From Caballeronia mineralivorans PML1(12) (lineage in GTDB: Bacteria; Pseudomonadota; Gammaproteobacteria; Burkholderiales; Burkholderiaceae), in the NCBI RefSeq assembly GCF_001028175.1, contig NZ_AEJF01000116.1:62001-126000 (forward strand): a DNA stretch of 64,000 bases. Reading direction: 5' to 3'. The position numbers and the translations under genes were made by a program. This document shows, piece after piece, positions 26,498 to 35,547 of the stretch. How positions within the stretch are numbered: position 1 is the stretch's first letter; every line of letters starts with the position of its first letter. The notes below the pieces were generated by a model. That model was not told where the DNA came from. It did no database searches and worked only from the letters and a program-made list of their open reading frames with translations.

Positions 26498-27612
26498 GAC
26501 GACTGGCCGTTGAACACGGAGGGGGAAATACCCACGACTCCATCGAACAGCCATCGGGCGGTGCGAAGCAGGGCCGCGCTCAGCACTTCAGGCTTCATAG
26601 GATCGCCACCGAGCACAAGCTCCACTGTGAACTCGCCGGTCGGATGTTCGACGGACACTCGCACGTGCTCGCCCTCCGGTTTCACATTGGCAATGCCTTC
26701 GCAGACCGTGCCAGGCAGCACGGCAGCCGTCGCGACGCTCACTGCACCCAATACGCCGATCGATGCGTGGCACCGGTGCGGAATGAAGCTGCGCGTGCAA
26801 ATTGTCCCCTCGTTGCGCGGCGCGGCGACGAGGCACATCTTCGGCACCGTGCGCCCGCTTACGTCACCGAGGTTCATCAGCGGCCCAACCACAAGGCGAA
26901 TTGCTTCAATACGCGCCTTCAACTCGTCATCCGCGTCGAGCTGCTCGCGTGTCTCATAGCCGGTGCGGCCCAAGTCGCTTGCGCGCATTAGCACAAGCGG
27001 CATGCCGTTATCGATGCAGGTTACGTCGACACCATTGATTGTGTCCATCAGACGACCTGTCGGCAGTAAAGAACCGCAAGTCGAGCCTGCGGTATCCCGG
27101 AACTTGAGCGGGATGGCGGCAGCGGTGCCTGGCACGCCGTCGATCCTCGCGTCCCCTTCGTACATCACGCGACCACCGGGCGTCAGCACAGTCGCCACTG
27201 CAATCTGCCCTGTGTTCACCATATGGATGGCGACCTGCGTACTGCTCTGTCGCGCATCGACGAGACCGCGCTCGATCGCGAAAGGACCCACACCCGCGAG
27301 AATGTTGCCGCAGTTCTGCCCGAAGTCGACCCGCGCTTCGTTGACTACGACCTGAGCGAACAGGTAGTCGACGTCGGCGTCGTTTCGCGTAGAACGCGAG
27401 ACGATCGCAACCTTGCTCGTCAAGGGATCGGCGCCACCGATCCCATCGATCTGACGCGGATCGGGCGAGCCCATCACGGCAAGCAGCACGCGATCGCGGG
27501 CGGCGGGATCGACGGGCAGGTCCGAGGCCAGAAAATAGGCCCCCTTTGACGTGCCGCCGCGCATCATCATGCATGGAATGCGGGTCTGGCTGCTACGTGC
27601 AGTTGCGGACAT
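26485..27612 (-). CDS. galD: 4-oxalomesaconate tautomerase (PrpF family)
   Basis: A 375-aa member of the PrpF/diaminopimelate-epimerase-fold family, converting the keto to the enol form of 4-oxalomesaconate. It starts with the family signature RIPCMMMRGGTSKG and contains FGQNCGNILAGVGPFA with the active-site cysteine. The start at 27612 is fixed by a strong GAAGGAGG site; the long upstream frame is antisense-like extension. It forms an operon galB-galC-galD (minus strand) with the two genes upstream. Placement with galB and galC makes this assignment strong over methylaconitate isomerase. Confidence 0.92.
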   Translation of the reverse strand: MSATARSSQTRIPCMMMRGGTSKGAYFLASDLPVDPAARDRVLLAVMGSPDPRQIDGIGGADPLTSKVAIVSRSTRNDADVDYLFAQVVVNEARVDFGQNCGNILAGVGPFAIERGLVDARQSSTQVAIHMVNTGQIAVATVLTPGGRVMYEGDARIDGVPGTAAAIPLKFRDTAGSTCGSLLPTGRLMDTINGVDVTCIDNGMPLVLMRASDLGRTGYETREQLDADDELKARIEAIRLVVGPLMNLGDVSGRTVPKMCLVAAPRNEGTICTRSFIPHRCHASIGVLGAVSVATAAVLPGTVCEGIANVKPEGEHVRVSVEHPTGEFTVELVLGGDPMKPEVLSAALLRTARWLFDGVVGISPSVFNGQSSQTV

Positions 27613-27628
27613 CGGTACCCTCCTTCCT

Positions 27629-28324
27629 TCAAGCGTCCGAAGCCGACTCGACGTAGCGCAGGCCCTTTTCCGCAAGCCGCTCGCGCATGGAGTAATAGTC
27701 GAGCCCAAGCGTGCCGCCGGCGAGCACAGCACGCGTTTTCTCTTCCTTGGCCAAGCGTGCCTGCGAAGCCTCGGCCACGCGTGACACCGTGGCGAGCGGG
27801 ACCACCACGACACCGTCGTCATCGGCCACGATCACGTCGCCCGGATGCACGATCTGCTGTGCGCACACCAACGGGATGTTGACCGAACCAAGCGTTTCCT
27901 TGACCGTGCCTTGTGCGGAGACCGCTTTCGACCAGACCGGGAAATTCATCTCTTTCAATGCGCGCACGTCGCGACACCCGGCATCGATGATGAGACCGCG
28001 CACACCGCGCGCCGCGAGCGAGGTAGCGAGTAGCTCTCCGAAGTATCCATCTTCGCAGGGCGATGTGGGCGCCACAACCAGCACGTCGCCCTCACGACAC
28101 TGCTCGACTGCGACGTGCAGCATCCAGTTGTCCGATGGCGGTACGAGCACGGTGACGGCCGATCCGGCAATTGTCGCGCCCGGGTAAACCGCACGCATAT
28201 ACGAGGCCAGCAGGCCGAGCCGGCTTTGCGCTTCATGCACGGTCGCAGCGCCCGCCTGTTGCAGCACCGCGATGTCGTGCGCATTGGCGCGCGGAATGTT
28301 TGTCACCACCACGCCGCGTTTCAT
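27629..28324 (-). CDS. galC: 4-carboxy-4-hydroxy-2-oxoadipate aldolase (RraA-like)
   Basis: Class II pyruvate aldolase of the RraA fold, 231 aa, splitting 4-carboxy-4-hydroxy-2-oxoadipate into pyruvate and oxaloacetate (also called LigK/ProA). The central [11 protein letters not shown] contains the substrate-binding arginine and the metal-binding aspartate. Other family blocks are present: [17 protein letters not shown] near 54-70 and [12 protein letters not shown] near 170. Its start overlaps the galB stop by 4 bp (ATGA), and galD follows after 16 bp. Confidence 0.93.
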   Translation of the reverse strand: MKRGVVVTNIPRANAHDIAVLQQAGAATVHEAQSRLGLLASYMRAVYPGATIAGSAVTVLVPPSDNWMLHVAVEQCREGDVLVVAPTSPCEDGYFGELLATSLAARGVRGLIIDAGCRDVRALKEMNFPVWSKAVSAQGTVKETLGSVNIPLVCAQQIVHPGDVIVADDDGVVVVPLATVSRVAEASQARLAKEEKTRAVLAGGTLGLDYYSMRERLAEKGLRYVESASDA

Positions 28325-29049
28325 GCCAGGTCTCCCGTCACTGCGGGCGTCAGTCGCATATAGCCTTCAGCGTATTTGATGTCGAGAGCCGCCGTGATGC
28401 CAATGTTGCGCTTGGCCTGCACGCCGCGCTGCAGTGCAACCCGCGTGTAGTAGTCCCACAGGTGCTCCTGACCGGCCATGCATTCGATTGCACGCCGTTT
28501 GATGTCCCACACCTCGGTGATATCAAGGAACGTGTTGGGTATCCACTCGCATTGTTCGGTCTGATGGGGCTCGAAAGCGTACACCGGCGGTGCGCCAACG
28601 ATCTTCTGCCCGGGATTGTGACCCTCGGCCTGCGCGATGATTCGAGCTTCCTGCGCGACATGCATCGCGAGCGGATGATCGAAATTGTAGGGGTCTTTTG
28701 GCGAGTGACTCAGCACGAACGCCGGCTGCACTTCCCGATAGACATCGACAAGCCGCATTAGTGCTTCGTCCGACACGCGCAACGGATAATCGCCGAGATC
28801 AAAAAAGTCCACTTCGGCGCCAAGAATGTCTGCCGCCCGCTCCGACTCCTCCCGACGCGCCGCCTTGACCTTCTCCACGGTCATCTCGCCCTTGCGCCAG
28901 AGCTTCGCCGACTCTCCACGCTCACCAAAAGACAGACACACCACCTTGACCCGATATCCGTTTTGTTTGTGCAGCGCGATCGCGCCACCTGCTCGCCATA
29001 CAAAGTCGGCGCTATGCGCGCTGACCACCAGCATCGATTTTTCTGCCAT
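28321..29049 (-). CDS. galB: 4-oxalomesaconate hydratase (PIG-L/LmbE family)
   Basis: A 242-aa Zn-dependent PIG-L-fold protein, the GalB type of 4-oxalomesaconate hydratase, unrelated to the amidohydrolase LigJ. The first metal-binding motif, near residue 12, reads HSADF, not the HPDD of PIG-L deacetylases, which fits hydratase members. A conserved [13 protein letters not shown] (about 113-125) supplies further ligands. It is the first gene of galBCD, divergent from the aminotransferase gene with 248 bp between. The combination of galB, galC and galD is diagnostic for the lower 4,5-cleavage (gallate) pathway. Confidence 0.92.
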   Translation of the reverse strand: MAEKSMLVVSAHSADFVWRAGGAIALHKQNGYRVKVVCLSFGERGESAKLWRKGEMTVEKVKAARREESERAADILGAEVDFFDLGDYPLRVSDEALMRLVDVYREVQPAFVLSHSPKDPYNFDHPLAMHVAQEARIIAQAEGHNPGQKIVGAPPVYAFEPHQTEQCEWIPNTFLDITEVWDIKRRAIECMAGQEHLWDYYTRVALQRGVQAKRNIGITAALDIKYAEGYMRLTPAVTGDLA

Positions 29050-29297
29050 TTCCCGCTCACCTTTATTCAGCCGTTGCCAGAGCTAATTGTAGGAGCCGAG
29101 GCGCTCAACCGATCAACGAATCAGCCGTCGTATGCCATCGAATCTATTTATTGGGCACCACGTTGCAGGTCAGGCGGGCGACCGGATCGAACCATGCCAT
29201 AAGCGTTTCTTCTCACGCGAGACCAAAACCGTCTTGGCTTAAATTTTCCGTCGCTTCTACTGTTACGGGTAATCCCACAGCCGTTGCAAGGAGTTCC

Positions 29298-30506
29298 GTG
29301 AGCACTTCCCGAATCGCCGCTCGAGTGCGGCGCATCAAGCCGTCTCCAAGCACGTCCGCGGCAGACCGCGCCAACGAGTTGCGTCGCCAGGGCAAGTCAA
29401 TCGTCAATCTGGTGGTCGGCGAACCCGATTTCGATACCCCGAAACATATTCGCGAAGCCGCCGCTGCCGCCATGGACAAAGGCGACACCCGGTACACGCT
29501 GATGGCCGGCAAGCTCGAACTTCGTGAAGCCATTGTGGCGAAGCTGGCTCGCGAAAACGGCCTGGCCTACGCGCCGAACGAAATCATTGTCACGAATGGC
29601 GCGAAAAGCGCGATCTATAGCGCATTTTCCATCACGCTCGAACCCGGCGATGAAGTCATCGTGCCGGCGCCCTACTGGGTCTCGTACCCTGACATGGTGC
29701 TCGCCTGCGACGGGACGCCGGTAACAGTTGCATGCCCGGAAGAAAACGGCTTCAAGATCACGCCTTCGCAACTCGAGGCTGCAATCACGCCCCGCACTCG
29801 CTGGCTGCTGATCAACTCGCCGAGCAACCCCACCGGGGCCAGCTACACGCTCGCCGAGTACCGCGCTTTGGCCGATGTTCTGGCCGGCCATCCTCACGTG
29901 CTCGTCATGACGGACGACATCTACGAGCACCTGCGCTACGACGGCAAAAGCACACCCCACTTCCTGCAGGCCGCGCCGGAACTGCGCGACCGGACGCTCG
30001 CGATCAACGGCGTGTCGAAGACTTATGCCATGACCGGCTGGCGAATTGGCTACGTGGCAGGTCCGCGAGACCTGATCGTCGCACTCGACACGCTGCTTTC
30101 CCAGTCCTCCGGTAATTGCTGCTCGATCAGTCAGGCGGCTGCGACGGCCGCGCTCAACGGCGATCAAAGCTTCGTGACTGAAAGCACGGCGATCTATAAA
30201 AAGCGGCGCGACGTGACGCTCGAAATGATCAATGCCATTCCGGGCTTGAGCTGCCGTCAACCGGACGGCGCGTTCTATCTCTACATCAACTGTGCGGCGT
30301 TGCTCGGCAAGAGCACGCCTGAAGGCAAGGTCATCGCCAATGACACTGACGTGGTGATGTATCTGCTCGACAGTGTCGGCGTTGCAGTCGTCGCGGGCGT
30401 GGCTTACGGCTTGTCGCCCTACTTCCGGCTTTCAATCGCGACATCACTCGATGTGCTCGAGGAAGGCTGTCGCCGCATTGCTACTGCAGTAAAGGCACTG
30501 CGCTAA
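29298..30506 (+). CDS. Aspartate aminotransferase-like PLP enzyme
   Basis: Fold-type I aminotransferase of about 402 aa. Conserved landmarks: VGEPDFDTP, the nucleotide-cofactor asparagine in INSPSNPTGA, the Schiff-base lysine in NGVSKTYAMTGWRIGY, and the C-terminal arginine in FRLSIA. The GTG start at 29298 is placed by AAGGAG five bases upstream; the upstream open reading is not similar to the family. It is divergent from galBCD. Because the GalC aldolase makes oxaloacetate and pyruvate, transamination of one of these is a plausible job. Substrate unproven. Confidence 0.9.
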   Translation: MSTSRIAARVRRIKPSPSTSAADRANELRRQGKSIVNLVVGEPDFDTPKHIREAAAAAMDKGDTRYTLMAGKLELREAIVAKLARENGLAYAPNEIIVTNGAKSAIYSAFSITLEPGDEVIVPAPYWVSYPDMVLACDGTPVTVACPEENGFKITPSQLEAAITPRTRWLLINSPSNPTGASYTLAEYRALADVLAGHPHVLVMTDDIYEHLRYDGKSTPHFLQAAPELRDRTLAINGVSKTYAMTGWRIGYVAGPRDLIVALDTLLSQSSGNCCSISQAAATAALNGDQSFVTESTAIYKKRRDVTLEMINAIPGLSCRQPDGAFYLYINCAALLGKSTPEGKVIANDTDVVMYLLDSVGVAVVAGVAYGLSPYFRLSIATSLDVLEEGCRRIATAVKALR

Positions 30507-30548
30507 GCGACGTCGCGGAACTCATTAACCGTTTTCATCGATCACGTC

Positions 30549-31223
30549 ATGTCCACTTATAAAGCCATCCGCAAGAATCCTTCAGCCAGCCAGGCCGATG
30601 CCGCGATCCTCGAGTCGTTGCGCGACATTCCCGTGTCGGCATTGAGCGACAACATGCATCGTAATATCGGCACGACAGGTCTTTCGCCCTACCATCAACC
30701 AGTCGCGCAGACGATGGCCGGAACAGCCGTCACCGTGCGCTCCCGCGGCGGCGATAACCTGACGTATTTGCGCGCCCTCGAGTTTTGCCGCGCGGGCGAC
30801 GTGCTGGTCATCGACGCAGGCGGCGACCTCAACAACGCGGTCATCGGCGGCATTCTCACGTTCTATGCTGCGAGCATCGGCATGGCGGGTATCGTGATCG
30901 ACGGCGCCATCCGCGATGTGGCCGAAATCCGCAGCCGCGTGTTTCCGGTCTATGCCCGGGGCGTTACGCACCGTGGCCCCTATAAGGACGGTCCGGGCGA
31001 AATCAACGTGACAGTCTCCGTCGGCGGCATGGTGGTGAATTCCGGCGATATCGTGGTCGGCGATCAGGACGGCGTGCTGGCGATTCCTCAGGAAGACGCC
31101 GCAACCGTGATCGAAAAGGCGCATGCGGTGCTGGCGGCTGAAGCGCGCACTATGCAGGCCATGAGAGAGGGCAAGTGGGACCGCGCGTTTATCGATGCGC
31201 TCGAGGAGCGGTGCAACAACTAA
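30549..31223 (+). CDS. RraA-family protein (aldolase or oxaloacetate decarboxylase-like)
   Basis: A 224-aa RraA-fold protein. The key block IDGAIRDVAEIRS carries the arginine and aspartate used by RraA-like aldolases for substrate and metal binding. It differs clearly from the neighbouring GalC and lacks its C-terminal tail. Gene is 42 bp after the aminotransferase gene in the same direction and followed by a strong terminator, so the two form an operon. Oxaloacetate decarboxylation is common in this fold, and the pathway yields oxaloacetate, hence the suggested role. It is often misnamed as a methyltransferase or RNase E regulator. Confidence 0.87.
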   Translation: MSTYKAIRKNPSASQADAAILESLRDIPVSALSDNMHRNIGTTGLSPYHQPVAQTMAGTAVTVRSRGGDNLTYLRALEFCRAGDVLVIDAGGDLNNAVIGGILTFYAASIGMAGIVIDGAIRDVAEIRSRVFPVYARGVTHRGPYKDGPGEINVTVSVGGMVVNSGDIVVGDQDGVLAIPQEDAATVIEKAHAVLAAEARTMQAMREGKWDRAFIDALEERCNN

Positions 31224-31239
31224 GGCCGTCCGAGACTTA

Positions 31240-31281
31240 AAAAAGCGCGTTGTGGTTCCTGTGACCACCAACGCGCTTTTT
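31240..31281. terminator. Bidirectional Rho-independent terminator
   Basis: Perfect 13-bp arms (AAAAAGCGCGTTG and CAACGCGCTTTTT) extended by TGGT/ACCA with a single bulged C. Flanking T-runs occur on both strands, so it serves both the plus-strand RraA gene and the convergent minus-strand SDR gene. Confidence 0.9.
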
Positions 31282-31303
31282 GCTTTCTTCTGTTTAGAGC
31301 GGT

Positions 31304-32068
31304 TTAAAGCGTGGCCGTCACGCCGCCATCGACATAAAGAATGTGTCCATTGACGAAGTTCGACGCGGAACTCGTGAGGAAGATGGCGGCACCCACCAGA
31401 TCCTCCACATCACCCCAGCGCCGCGACGGCGTACGCCCGACGAGCCATGCGCTAAACGTTTCGTTGTTGACAAGCGCCTCGGTCAGCTCGGTCTTGAAGT
31501 AGCCCGGCCCGAGCCCGTTCACCTGGATGCCATGCTTGCCCCAGTCGATCGCCATGCCCTTGGTCAACATTTTCACTGCGCCTTTTGTCGCCGTATAGGC
31601 TGCTATATCGGGGCGTCCCAGTTCGCTTTGAACGGAGCAGATATTGACGATCTTGCCGGCGCCACGCGTGATCATGAAGCGCGCGACCGCCTGTCCGACC
31701 AGGAACACGCTGTCCACGTTCGTCCTCATCAACTCTTGCCACTGCTCGTGCGAAAACTGGTCCAGAGGTGCGCGACGCTGCATCCCGGCGTTGTTGACAA
31801 GAATGTCGATGGGTCCGTGCTCACGTTCGATGGTCTCGATCGCCGCCGATACCGACGACGGTGACGTCACATCGAAACTCATTGCATCGACACTCAAGCC
31901 TTCAGCGCGCAGACGCTCCACCGCTTCCGCAAGGCGTGCCTCATTCCGGCCGTTAAGCACCACCGTCGCGCCGGCTGCCGCGAGTCCTCGAGCGAGCGCA
32001 AAACCGATCCCGGTACTCGAGCCAGTAACGAGCGCCCGCTTACCCGACAAATCAAACATCTTGAGCAT
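31304..32068 (-). CDS. SDR oxidoreductase, gluconate 5-dehydrogenase-like
   Basis: Classical SDR of 254 aa. Cofactor motif TGSSTGIGFALA near 16, VNNAGMQRRAPLDQF as in gluconate/5-ketogluconate dehydrogenases, catalytic serine in NICSVQSELGR, and YTATKGAVKML. It ends with ILYVDGGVTATL. Likely interconverts a sugar acid and its 5-keto (or other keto) form. The start is ATG 32068, with TTG 32077 nine bases upstream (8 bp from AAGGAG) a real alternative. It follows the amino-acid-type ABC transporter genes by 50 bp. Confidence 0.87.
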   Translation of the reverse strand: MLKMFDLSGKRALVTGSSTGIGFALARGLAAAGATVVLNGRNEARLAEAVERLRAEGLSVDAMSFDVTSPSSVSAAIETIEREHGPIDILVNNAGMQRRAPLDQFSHEQWQELMRTNVDSVFLVGQAVARFMITRGAGKIVNICSVQSELGRPDIAAYTATKGAVKMLTKGMAIDWGKHGIQVNGLGPGYFKTELTEALVNNETFSAWLVGRTPSRRWGDVEDLVGAAIFLTSSASNFVNGHILYVDGGVTATL

Positions 32069-32118
32069 CTGATTCAAAAACGTCTCCTTGTTATTCGTGC
32101 GTTCACGATACGCCGTGC

Positions 32119-32967
32119 TCAGGAAACCGGCGTGAACTTGAGCTGATCGATCGGCGTCACCTTGTCGGTACGCGAGAGGCCGTAAGGCGTCTTCGGGCCG
32201 AGCCACTTGTCGAAAATCGCGCTCATTTCACCGCTCGCCTCAAGCGTCGTCAGCGCTTTGTTCACGGCGCCGAGCATGGCCGGCTCGTTCTGACGCAAGC
32301 CAACGGCGATGGGTTCGAGCAACATGGGTTCGGATGCAATCGCGACGGCGCCGTCAGATCCTTCGACCTGCTTGGTAATCTTGATCGCGGTCATCTGGTT
32401 GGTCACGAAGCCCTTCACCTTTCCCTGCTGCAGTGCCAGGAAGGCGGAACTGGTGTCATGGAACGTCACCGCCTGACCGTCCTTGATCGAGATAGGGATT
32501 GATTGCGCCGAAGTCGAGCCATCGGCTGCGCTGATTTTTTGCCCTGCGAAATCGGCGAGCTTTTTCCCGGCGTCGGCCTTCTTGACGACCAGCACTTCCT
32601 TGGTCAAATAATATGCATCGCTAAAGGAAACTTGCGTGGCTCGGGTCTTGGTGTAGGCGAGATTCGCGACCACCATGTCTACGCGGCCCAGTTTCAGTTG
32701 CGGAATGCGCGCTTCGACGGCAAGTGGCTCAAGACTCACTTTTACGCCGATCTGCTTGGCAATCGCCGTGCAGATATCCACATCCATACCTTCGAGCTGA
32801 CGCGTCTGCGGGTTCGGATACGAGAACGGTTCTACATTGGAGTACACGCCGCAACTCAAGGTACCGTGCGCCTTGATATCGGACAGCTGATCTGCCTGGG
32901 CAGACGCGATGCACGCGACCCACCCTGTAAGCGCCAGCATGCTTGCTAATCCCGCTTTTGAACGCAT
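32119..32967 (-). CDS. Polar amino-acid-type ABC transporter substrate-binding protein
   Basis: Periplasmic binding protein (SBP_bac_3), 282 aa. Signal peptide of about 25 residues ending ASAQA-DQL. The mature start LSDIKAHGTLSCGVYSNVEP and GMDVDICTAIAKQIG are typical, as is the second-lobe VDMVVANLAYTKTRA block. The start is fixed by CAGGAG 8 bp upstream. It is the last transport gene of the set permease-permease-ATPase-binding protein. The ligand is unclear: family members bind polar amino acids, but the surrounding genes are sugar-acid oxidoreductases. Confidence 0.92.
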   Translation of the reverse strand: MRSKAGLASMLALTGWVACIASAQADQLSDIKAHGTLSCGVYSNVEPFSYPNPQTRQLEGMDVDICTAIAKQIGVKVSLEPLAVEARIPQLKLGRVDMVVANLAYTKTRATQVSFSDAYYLTKEVLVVKKADAGKKLADFAGQKISAADGSTSAQSIPISIKDGQAVTFHDTSSAFLALQQGKVKGFVTNQMTAIKITKQVEGSDGAVAIASEPMLLEPIAVGLRQNEPAMLGAVNKALTTLEASGEMSAIFDKWLGPKTPYGLSRTDKVTPIDQLKFTPVS

Positions 32968-33034
32968 CGAAAAACTCCTGACCTGGATTGAATTAAGAAA
33001 GACCTGGCTTGAAAACCGTGATACGAACGCCTCT

Positions 33035-33763
33035 TTAGTGGGTGCGCAAATCCGACAGGAAACGCTGGGCCCGTTCATGCTTCGGGTGCAAGAAAAACGC
33101 TTCCGGCTCGGCAGTCTCGATGATTTTTCCCGCATCCATGAACCACACGCGATCCGCCACTTCGCGAGCGAAACCCATTTCATGAGTCACGCACATCATC
33201 GTCATGCCGTCCTGCGCCAGGCTCTTCATGACGCCGAGCACTTCACCGACCATCTCGGGATCGAGCGCGCTCGTGGGTTCGTCGAAGAGCATGGCCGGCG
33301 GGTCCATTGCAAGCGCGCGGGCAATCGCCACGCGCTGCTGCTGACCGCCCGACAACTGCCCCGGGAACGCCTGCGCCTTGTTGCTCAGTCCCACGCGCGA
33401 CAACAGGTCAGCAGCCTTGCGCTCGGCCGCGGCGCGTTTCATGCCGCGTACGCGCATGGGTGACAGCGTAATGTTGTCGAGCACGGAGAGATGGGGGAAC
33501 AGATTGAATTGCTGAAACACGAATCCGACCTTGCTGCGAAACGCATTCAGGCTGATTTTCTTCTCGTGAATGTTCTGGTTGTCGAACGAGATATTGCCGC
33601 GGTCGATTTCCTCAAGACGGTTGACCGTGCGAATCAGCGTGGATTTTCCCGAACCCGATGGACCGCATACCACGACGACCTCGCCCTTGCGTACCTCGGC
33701 GTTCACATCCACAAGCGCGTGATATTCGCCATACCATTTGTTCACGCCAGAAAATTTGATCAT
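33035..33763 (-). CDS. Amino-acid-type ABC transporter ATP-binding protein (GlnQ-like)
   Basis: A 242-aa ATPase of the polar amino acid uptake family. Walker [10 protein letters not shown] near residues 34-42, Q-loop [10 protein letters not shown], signature LSGGQQQR and Walker [13 protein letters not shown], with H-loop VTHEMGFA. Family members are nearly identical in length. It lies 26 bp after the permease gene and 67 bp before the binding-protein gene. Strong assignment; ligand as for the binding protein. Confidence 0.94.
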   Translation of the reverse strand: MIKFSGVNKWYGEYHALVDVNAEVRKGEVVVVCGPSGSGKSTLIRTVNRLEEIDRGNISFDNQNIHEKKISLNAFRSKVGFVFQQFNLFPHLSVLDNITLSPMRVRGMKRAAAERKAADLLSRVGLSNKAQAFPGQLSGGQQQRVAIARALAMDPPAMLFDEPTSALDPEMVGEVLGVMKSLAQDGMTMMCVTHEMGFAREVADRVWFMDAGKIIETAEPEAFFLHPKHERAQRFLSDLRTH

Positions 33764-33789
33764 GTCGGATCCTTTGAATGGTTAGGCGC

Positions 33790-34539
33790 TCAGTGCTCGC
33801 TCACAGCCGCTTCAAGGAGCGATTGCTCCGCACCGGGACGCGCCTTGTTGGCTTTTCCAGCCCGCTTGCGTGTCACGCGCCGCTCAAGGTAATGAGCCAG
33901 CTGCGTCAGCGCATAGCAAAGAATGAAATAACTCAACGCGAGAATCAGGTAGACGGCGAATGGTCTGGTCAGAAGCCGGTTGTTGATCTGGTCCGCTGCA
34001 AAGGAAATCTCCTGGACATTGATGATGTATCCAAGCGACGTCTCCTTGATGGTCGACACAAACTGCGTGACCATGCTGGGCACCACGTTATAGAGCGCTT
34101 GCGGCAGGATCACTGCGCGCATGGTCTTCAGGTAGCTCATGCCCAGCGCTCTTGACGCCTCGGTCTGTCCCTTCGGCAAGGCTTCGATGCCGGCACGAAT
34201 GATCTCGCCGAGATACGCCGAGTCGTAGATCACGAGAGCGCAAAGCATGGTCACGAATCCGGTCACGGGATAACCCGTCAGCACCGGGACAAGGAAATAG
34301 ACCCAGAATATGACCATCAGCAGCGGCACGCCACGGACTGTGTAGACAAGCGCCGTTGCCGGGGCGCGCAATACTTTGAAGTGACTGATGCGAGCCAATG
34401 CAACGAGGATACCTAACGGAATGGCAATGACGAGTGCTGATAGGGACAGCAGGATCGTCACCACAATTCCGCCAATCGGGCCGTGCGGATACTGCCCGAT
34501 CAGCAACAAGGTCCAGTTGTCGCGCAAGACGTCGAACAT
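33790..34539 (-). CDS. Amino-acid-type ABC transporter permease (second)
   Basis: His/Glu/Gln-type permease of 249 aa with about five transmembrane segments. The EAA-like docking loop reads EASRALGMSYLKTMRAVILP. It starts 3 bp after the previous permease stop, so the two are translationally coupled heterodimer partners. The C terminus has a basic tail. Start at 34539 (MFDVLRDNW); the longer open frame runs through the upstream permease out of frame. Confidence 0.92.
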   Translation of the reverse strand: MFDVLRDNWTLLLIGQYPHGPIGGIVVTILLSLSALVIAIPLGILVALARISHFKVLRAPATALVYTVRGVPLLMVIFWVYFLVPVLTGYPVTGFVTMLCALVIYDSAYLGEIIRAGIEALPKGQTEASRALGMSYLKTMRAVILPQALYNVVPSMVTQFVSTIKETSLGYIINVQEISFAADQINNRLLTRPFAVYLILALSYFILCYALTQLAHYLERRVTRKRAGKANKARPGAEQSLLEAAVSEH

Positions 34540-34541
34540 GA

Positions 34542-35243
34542 TCACCTGACTCCCGGAATGCGGTAGTGCGCTGCGATCCGGGCGCCGGCCAGCATGATCA
34601 CGAGTGAAAGGGCGAGGTACAGCACGGTCGCAATCAGATAGGACTCGAACGACAGGAACGTCTCGTTCTCGACCTTGCGCGTGACGTAGGTGAGTTCCGC
34701 TGCCCCGATCGCCATCGCGAGGCTGGTGTTCTTGAACAGCACGACAGCATGGTTCACCATCGGCGGAATCGAGTTGCGCAAGGCTTGAGGAAGGATCACG
34801 TAACGCATGCCGCTGACGAAGTTCAATCCCAGTGCGCGCGACGCTTCGTATTGACCGTAGGAAATGGCTCGCAATCCGCTGCGAATGTCTTCCGACAAAT
34901 AAGCGCCGCTGCAAAGCCCGATCGCGATGACCGCGAAGATGAACTGACCGTTGTACTGGTTCAGCCAGTCTTGCAGGGGCATGGGCAGCAGGGTCGAAAT
35001 GCCGAAGTACCAGAACAGGATCTGCACCAGCGTCGGCACGTTACGGTGATAGGCCACGAAGGTAGCCACGAACGCCGTGGCCGGCCGCCGGTTGGTCAGG
35101 CGGATCAGAGTCAGCAGAATACCTACGACGAGCGACAGGCACCACGCCAGTCCGGCCATCGCGAGCGTAAGCTCGACGCCATGCAGAAACAATGCGCCGT
35201 AGTCGCCTTGAAGGACTGTCGCCAGATCGAAATGAAGTTTCAT
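34542..35243 (-). CDS. Amino-acid-type ABC transporter permease (first)
   Basis: Permease of 233 aa, GltJ/GlnP family. Docking loop EASRALGLNFVSGMRYVILP and a preceding AYLSEDIRSGLRAI segment. It is the first gene of the transporter operon, with 304 bp upstream before the 2-hydroxyacid dehydrogenase stop, so its promoter is probably in that gap. Confidence 0.92.
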   Translation of the reverse strand: MKLHFDLATVLQGDYGALFLHGVELTLAMAGLAWCLSLVVGILLTLIRLTNRRPATAFVATFVAYHRNVPTLVQILFWYFGISTLLPMPLQDWLNQYNGQFIFAVIAIGLCSGAYLSEDIRSGLRAISYGQYEASRALGLNFVSGMRYVILPQALRNSIPPMVNHAVVLFKNTSLAMAIGAAELTYVTRKVENETFLSFESYLIATVLYLALSLVIMLAGARIAAHYRIPGVR

Positions 35244-35547
35244 GTCACGCGTCCGAAGGGTTCAGAGCACCCTGATGCCGGTGCCCGGGTGGGTCGATGA
35301 CATCCCACTTTGACTGCAGGAAGATCTTGTCGACGTTCGCCTTGAATCCATACTAGCTCGCAAAAAAACGACCATGCAGACGCCTTTCATCTGGGACGAT
35401 AAGTTTCGGGAATGGCCGCGGCATGGATGCGCCAGAGCCAAGCCAGAAAAGGCTCCGCGCTGGTTTTTGAGTATCCCCTGAAGAGCATTCAATGCCCCTG
35501 TGAGTGTGAGCACTGCACGTCCTTGAGCGATGTCGATATCCGCCCGC
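35244..35547. other. Intergenic region, no gene recognised
   Basis: About 300 bp between the first permease and the 2-hydroxyacid dehydrogenase gene on the same strand. I see no conserved reading frame, hairpin terminator or clear operator. It presumably holds the promoter of the ABC transporter. Confidence 0.5.

Noticed and set aside
30549-31223. Naming the second RraA-like gene as menG or an RNase E inhibitor
   Set aside because: The catalytic arginine/aspartate block of RraA-type aldolases is present and the neighbours are aromatic-catabolism genes, so those names would be misleading.
35262-35513. 83-codon frame between the permease and dehydrogenase genes
   Set aside because: No ribosome site, no protein-like pattern, and no support from position.
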